Below are positions 58,842 through 64,000 of a stretch of DNA of 64,000 nucleotides, piece after piece. The DNA is from Hirsutella rhossiliensis. Taxonomy: Eukaryota > Ascomycota > Sordariomycetes > Hypocreales > Ophiocordycipitaceae. Below the pieces are notes generated by a model. That model saw nothing but the letters and a program-made list of their open reading frames with translations. It was not told the DNA's origin and ran no database searches. The translations under genes were made by a program, and so were the position numbers. Each line of letters begins with the position of its first letter. The first letter of the stretch is position 1. The stretch is taken from positions 1,178,001 through 1,242,000 of the forward strand of contig NW_025408676.1 of assembly GCF_020360975.1 (NCBI RefSeq), given 5' to 3'.

Positions 58842-61800
58842 AATATAACTAAGTAGCTTACTTTAAATATTAACGTTTATATATATTCTTTTTATAGATT
58901 CTCGTTAAGGTAGTTATATAGCATTTATAATTACTTTTCGTTTAAGTTATAGATCTTATAAAATATTAGCGTTATTCTATCCTTAAGATAAATTTTATAG
59001 TCCTATTAGCTATATTTAAGTAACCCTATCTTAAGTTCTTTCTTAAAGAGTTTATTATATTTCTAGTATTCCTAAGGGATATTCTTTATTTTATCTTATA
59101 GGCTTTATTCTTTCCTTTAAGAGCTAGTTTCTCTTAACTTAAGCTCTTTATTAATTTATTTAAGGTCTTTCCTTAAAGTAATAATAACTTTTTAGATCTT
59201 TATCTTATATCCTTTATTCTATTTATATTAGATACTAGGTTATATAGCTATATTAGTTAGTATATAGGTCTTATTAGTCGATTTTATTATATCTACCGGT
59301 TTAGTTACTATTTTCGTTTATATCGCTAAAGCCTATAATAATTTACTTAAACGGTTATCTCTTTTATCCTATTTAATAGCTAAATTATTATAAAGTTTTA
59401 CTTTCTTTTAAGTCTATTAGTCCTAGAAACTTATATCTTCGTTTTAATATAGCTAGCTAGTTTTCTAGTTAATTAGTAGGTTGCTCTCTTATAGCTATAA
59501 AAGTCCTAATATAAAGTTATATTCTTTAATATTTATAATATTAAAGTTAACTTATTTATTATAGCCCTAAATATTAATATTAAGGTAATTAATCTCTATA
59601 TTAATAATTCCGTTATTATAGTTAAAAGCTACTCCTTTAATATTTATAAGTTTATATAGATCTTTCTTATATCTTTATATAAGTTAGTAATAATTAATAA
59701 CTTTAGGTAAAACGTAATTACTTATTACGCTATAGTTTAAAAGTATATATATATAATATCCCGCGATTTAAATATCTAATACTATTTAGTCGCTATAGCT
59801 TATTATTACTATATATAGGGTCCTTAGATCTTATTATATCGTGCTAGTTTATAGCCCTTTTATAGATAGTATACCTTATTTTTTACTTAGTCCTTATTTA
59901 TTTTATTTAGGTATTTTTCTTCGATTTATTATTAATATTATTTCTTTATATTTTCGTTATATAGTATTATATTAGGGCTTAAGAGACTAATTTCTTATAG
60001 CTAATTAAAGATTTCTTATTTCTTAATACTATATTATTTATATTATATTACTTTATAGTTAATTATATACTATACTTTATAATTTTATTTATTTTTATAT
60101 TAAAGGTTAAGTTTTTATTTAATATCTTTTTATTTTTTATATAGTATTTCCTTATTAATTCTTTCTTAGTAAAATATAGCTTATAGCCTTTATATATATT
60201 ACTAATAATCTTTTAGTATATTATTATATTATTTATACTATACTTATACCTTTTTATATTTATAAATTTTATAGTTTAAGTATATATATTTATTATAATC
60301 TTCTTTATTATATTTAATTTATTATATAAGTCTTTAAAAGATTAATAGTTTAAATACCTTAAAGCGAGTAGTATTATACTATTCTTTTATTTTAGCGTAT
60401 TTATAGATTTTATATATCTTTAAAAGATATCTTATTAATAAACTATAATTATCGGGGTATTTAAATAGCGTATTATAATTAGGTTCTAATAATATAACTT
60501 AGTCGTTTAAGTAGCGTTAATCCATTTTCTAGTAGTTTAGTTCTATACTTAGGTAGGGTTTTAAAAGTACTTATCCCTTAAACCTAACTAAGAAAGTATT
60601 ATATTATACCTTTATTTAAAAGTATATTATATAATCTAGGTAAACGTATAATATCTATAAAATATACTTATAGTACTTATAAGTAAGTAGTATTTATAAA
60701 TTATCTTTAAATTTTCTTTATAGTTACTATTCTTATTATAAAGCTATAAAGGTATTAACTATAGCGATATCTATAGTATAGTCTCCTCCGCGTAGTACTA
60801 GTTAATATTAAATTAATATAGCTTATTAGTTTTCTATAAGAATTTAAAGTATTTATTAGGTTTTAATTTTAAGTATTTCTTTAAATTCTTTAAAGTATAA
60901 AGCGTATTCTTTAATTATAGTATTTTCCTTTAATAGTAAGGGTAGTAGTATAAGTTTATTCTTATCTTTCGTTTCTCTAAGTATTTCTTATTTTTTAGAG
61001 CTTATATTATCGATGCTTTATTATTCTTCCTTAGATTATTATTTAAGTTTTATAAGTATAAGGGCTATATTTATATCTTCTTTATTATATTATTTATAAA
61101 CTACTTATTATTATTATCGATTTTTATTTTATATATCTTCTTAAAATTATTTACTATTCTTCTTAATCTAGTCTTAAGAGACTCCTTTAAGATAAGGGTA
61201 TTTTAGTTTTATAAATTTAACTTATTTCTATATTTTAAGATCCCTTTATTATATTATTATAAGGGTTTTCTTTAGTAGCTTTAAGAACTATCTAATACTA
61301 TTCTTATCGCTTAGGTATACTATATATTTATTATTATAGTATATAGTTTAATTAAGGAGTTTATACTTTAGTTCTTATTTATTAGTAGTATTTAAGTATT
61401 TCTTACCTTTTAAGGCTAGTACTTAGTAGGTTTTCTTCTCCTTATAAGGTTATCTATATTCCTTAAAGTAATATCTAAGTTTCCTATAGTTAAAATACTT
61501 TCTTTTACTTTTCTATATTATATTTAGATCTATCTTACTTAGGTTAGTTATATAAGTATAGGTAATAAGAGTTTCGCGCTTCTTTTTATAGTTAACGCGT
61601 TAGTTAAAGTTATTTTTATAGGAAGGGTTTTAGTTTCCTCTTCCTTATTTCTTTTCTTAGTATTACGTATACTATCTATTATCGATTTATACTACTATAG
61701 TAATATAGTCTAAGAGATTATTAGGTTAATTTTCCTTATAAAGCTCGTCCTTAACTTCTTTTTTAAGCCTATTATAAAATCGTAATATAAGAGGTTCGTT

Positions 61801-62404
61801 ATCTTAATTAAGCTTTAAAGTAACTTAATAAAACTTCGTAGTATAATTTAATACTAAGATCCTTTATTAGAGTTCTTAAAGTTTTTATTTAGCTTTTTAT
61901 TCCTTATTAGTTATTTTAAATACCTTTATAATAGCTTCTTTAAATCCTTAGAAACTAGCAAAGACTTTATCTATCTTATTATCTTATCGCGCTAGTTAGT
62001 TATTAAGAAAATCCCTTATAATAAGTCTAAACTAAGTAAGTGCCGTTTTAGATAAATAATTTCCTATATAAAGTACCTTTTCGACTAGGTCTAAGAGTTT
62101 TATAGGGTAAAACCGGTAGTAGGCCTTAAGTTAAGTAAGAAAGTCTTAAAGTATACTATAAGTACTATTAAATAGTCCTAGCTATTTTAGTTTAACTACT
62201 TCTCTAAGGTCCCTAACTTATCTATTACCTCTTTTATTCCTAAGTAACTATACCTTATATTAAAGAGCGATAATCTCGCGTATTATATCCTAAGGCAATA
62301 TAGTAGCTCTAGAGTTAGTTAATCTAGCTTACTATATAGGTATATTAATAGTTACGATATTACTTAGAGTAATATAGTATTATACTAAATAAGAGCTTTT
62401 AACG
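58842..62404 (-). pseudogene. Gypsy copy B protease and gag segment
   Basis: Reverse-complement equivalent of copy A 4,293-7,860. It resumes after LINE D with the second target duplication. Protease is near 59,480-59,760 and the zinc-knuckle remnant near 61,450-61,510. It ends at the 5' LTR. Confidence 0.8.
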
Positions 62405-62859
62405 TATAACGACCGGTATTATTTTTAAGGGATAAACCTATTAAGGGGTTTATATTAATAGATATAATAAGGCGTAGTCTAAGTAATAATATATATATTA
62501 CGTTAGTAATAAGTCGGAGGTTATAGACTATAGACTATAACTAGGTAATTAAAATTAAAGATAGAATTATAATAAAGATCTATATTATATTAAAAGCTAG
62601 AGAGCTATTTATTTAAAGGAGTAAAAGTAAGTAGCTATATATACTTATAAAGACTATCCTTAGATTATAGGCCTAGCTATAATCCCTAACGTTAGATTAT
62701 ATAGAGTATAGTAATCTTATTAATCTTAGATTACTTAGATCTCTACGATCCCCTCGATCCTATATCTATTAAATAGTTATACTAACTATTTATTTATTAG
62801 ACCGTATTATATACTTAACGCGGTCGACCGTTAGCGGCCTAGTAGCCGTGGTCGTAATA
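62405..62859 (-). repeat. 5' LTR of Gypsy copy B (455 bp)
   Basis: Same length as the 3' LTR at 44,854-45,308 and with the same 5-bp insertion relative to copy A, so both derive from one parent. It is followed by TATAA, then Copia-2 LTR sequence. Confidence 0.9.
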
Positions 62860-63018
62860 TATAAGAAGCTATCGCTACTTCTACTTCCCCTCTTACCCCT
62901 ACCCTCCTCTCTATACCTCCTTTTAGCTCCTTCCTTAAAACCTATTTTTTAGCTTCCTAGGTCCCTTATACTAAGGGATATCTCTAAGAACTATGAAATT
63001 AAGCTACGCTTCGCGATA
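62860..63018 (-). repeat. Copia-2 3' LTR, proximal fragment
   Basis: On the minus strand starts TATCGCGAAGCGTAGC, preceded by a purine tract (GCTAAGGGGGTA, 63,030-63,019), the position expected for the 3' LTR. Gypsy B cuts it at 62,859. It matches 40,483-40,616 in opposite orientation. Confidence 0.72.
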
Positions 63019-64000
63019 TACCCCCTTAGCTATAGCTTACCTTTATAGTAAGGGCATAGCTAATACGGCTTTAGGCTAGTAAGCGTATAGAGGAGGTCTT
63101 AGTCTATACTTATCCCTTACTTAAGAAATCCGGGTTTTAGCCTTAGGCTCTTTTAGACCTACTTTAGGAAAAAGGGGCCTAAGAAGGAAATTAAGTCCTA
63201 TAAGAAAGGGGGCTTCTCTAAGGATAAGTCCTTAAAAGGGGGCCTTTAAGAAGAATAAGTCCTAATTAAGCTAGGGGCCCTCCTTTAAGATAAGTCCTAA
63301 TTCCTCTCTTTAGCTATAGACGTCTCCTTCCTCCTACGTGCTATTAGCTCCTCTTATAGACTCTTAAGGCGGGCTTCTAAGGATAGCTTTTCTCGAACGT
63401 CTTCTAGCTTAATTTACTATAAAAAGATAGCTAGCTTCTACTTTAGTAAGGGCTTTATAAGACCGTTAGCTTTTATCGATACTATTAGAACCTAACGGAC
63501 GGAAATAAGTCCCCTTTAGACCTCTTAGCGTAACTAATACTAATAGATATCGATATACTATAGCCGGGTTAATAGCTTACTATTTTCCTCCGTAAGAATT
63601 TATATAGTCTATATATTATTATATTCTATAGCTAATAGGGACGGAATTTATAGTTATAGAGATATTAGTAGCCGGCTAAGGAAAATCGCTTCTTTTAATG
63701 CTTTTAAAAGAGCTAGTAGCTCTGCCTCTATACTTAAAGTTATAACGGTAGCTTATTTTAAAGCTCTCTAAGTAATAGTTCCTCTAAAAAGGGATATAAT
63801 ATACCCCTATAAGCTCTTTCTATCTAAGGAATTATCTATAAAGGACGAATCGCTCGAATAGAGGAAGATTTCTATAGCTTATTTCTTCCTTTCTAGCCCT
63901 CTTAGGCGTAGACTATATAATCTCGTTAAATAAAGATAAAGGATAGCTCTATCTACTACTTCTTAATGCCTAGGGCTAGGATTCTAGTTATACCTAGCTA
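63019..64000 (-). pseudogene. Copia-2 pol C terminus (RNase H) and 3' UTR
   Basis: Minus strand, running off the right edge. From about 63,850 down to 63,370: SL*GYIISLFRGTIT*RALK, then ATVITLSIEAELLAL, LLAIEYNNI*TI, then *LR*EV*RGLISVR*V and ANGLIKPLLK*K. These match Copia RNase H blocks (SxSGYxFxLxGGAISWxSKxQxxVxxSSxEAEx, ADxLTKxL). The family differs from Copia A/B, whose RNase H ends NIFTKEL. 63,019-63,370 is probably 3' UTR. RIPed and inactive. Confidence 0.75.

Larger units (their letters stand above)
44854..62859 (-). mobile_element. Ty3/Gypsy copy B, complete but twice interrupted
   Basis: Minus-strand member of the copy A family with 455-bp LTRs at 44,854-45,308 (3') and 62,405-62,859 (5'). 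Flanks TATAG and TATAA match at four of five bases. The body is split by a pogo-like transposon (47,721-50,498) in RNase H and by LINE copy D (51,490-58,841) just before the RT fingers. Removing both leaves about 7.9 kb, the same length as copy A. It is heavily RIPed. It inserted into the Copia-2 LTR. Confidence 0.9.

Noticed and set aside
1..64000. Mitochondrial or organelle DNA because of AT richness and many stops
   Set aside because: CpG-rich stretches, nuclear retrotransposon families, target duplications and CpA-specific loss point to RIPed nuclear DNA.

Overview
The window looks like a block of gene-poor heterochromatin from a filamentous ascomycete (Pezizomycotina). I see no intact host gene, rRNA gene, tRNA gene or CRISPR array. 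Nearly all of it is transposable-element DNA in which CpA/TpG dinucleotides are almost gone while CpG remains. That pattern is the signature of repeat-induced point mutation (RIP) close to saturation. The element types fit such fungi: Tad1-like LINEs, chromodomain Ty3/Gypsy elements, Ty1/Copia elements and a pogo/Fot1-type DNA transposon.

Layout, left to right. 1-12,000: Tad1-like LINE copy A (5' end outside the window), split by a complete Gypsy element (3,843-11,693; 450-bp LTRs, 5-bp target duplication). 12,001-15,390: minus-strand piece of the same Gypsy family. 15,391-15,570: unresolved. 15,571-18,726: minus-strand remnant of a second Gypsy family (RT start, protease, gag), split by solo LTR-1 (15,849-16,417). 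18,742-27,558: 5'-truncated LINE copy B with a 15-bp target duplication, split by a complete Copia element (18,932-25,112). 27,559-31,505: third Gypsy family on the minus strand, carrying a 763-bp SINE-like element (28,668-29,430). 31,506-39,210: LINE copy C, split by solo LTR-2 (32,040-32,607) and by a 3-kb non-autonomous element with long direct terminal repeats (34,116-37,154). 39,211-40,482: unclassified RIPed DNA. 40,483-44,853: Copia-2 LTR fragments and truncated Copia copy B. 44,854-62,859: complete minus-strand Gypsy copy B, split by a 2.8-kb pogo-like transposon (47,721-50,498) and by a full-length LINE copy D (51,490-58,841). 62,860-64,000: 3' end of Copia-2 on the minus strand.

The nesting gives a relative chronology. 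Old Gypsy and Copia copies took LINE insertions, and the LINEs then took Gypsy, Copia and LTR insertions. Three islands keep CpA/TpG and so escaped or post-date most RIP: solo LTR-2, the core of the 34-37 kb element, and the pogo-like transposon. No autonomous element survives. Even the un-RIPed transposase is frame-broken.

The most interesting signals are these: a tRNA-headed SINE whose 3' tail matches the resident LINE; long open frames antisense to the LINE 3' region and to the Gypsy 3' region; a RIP gradient running inward from both ends of the 34-37 kb element; and a pogo element with perfect 101-bp TIRs around a dead transposase.
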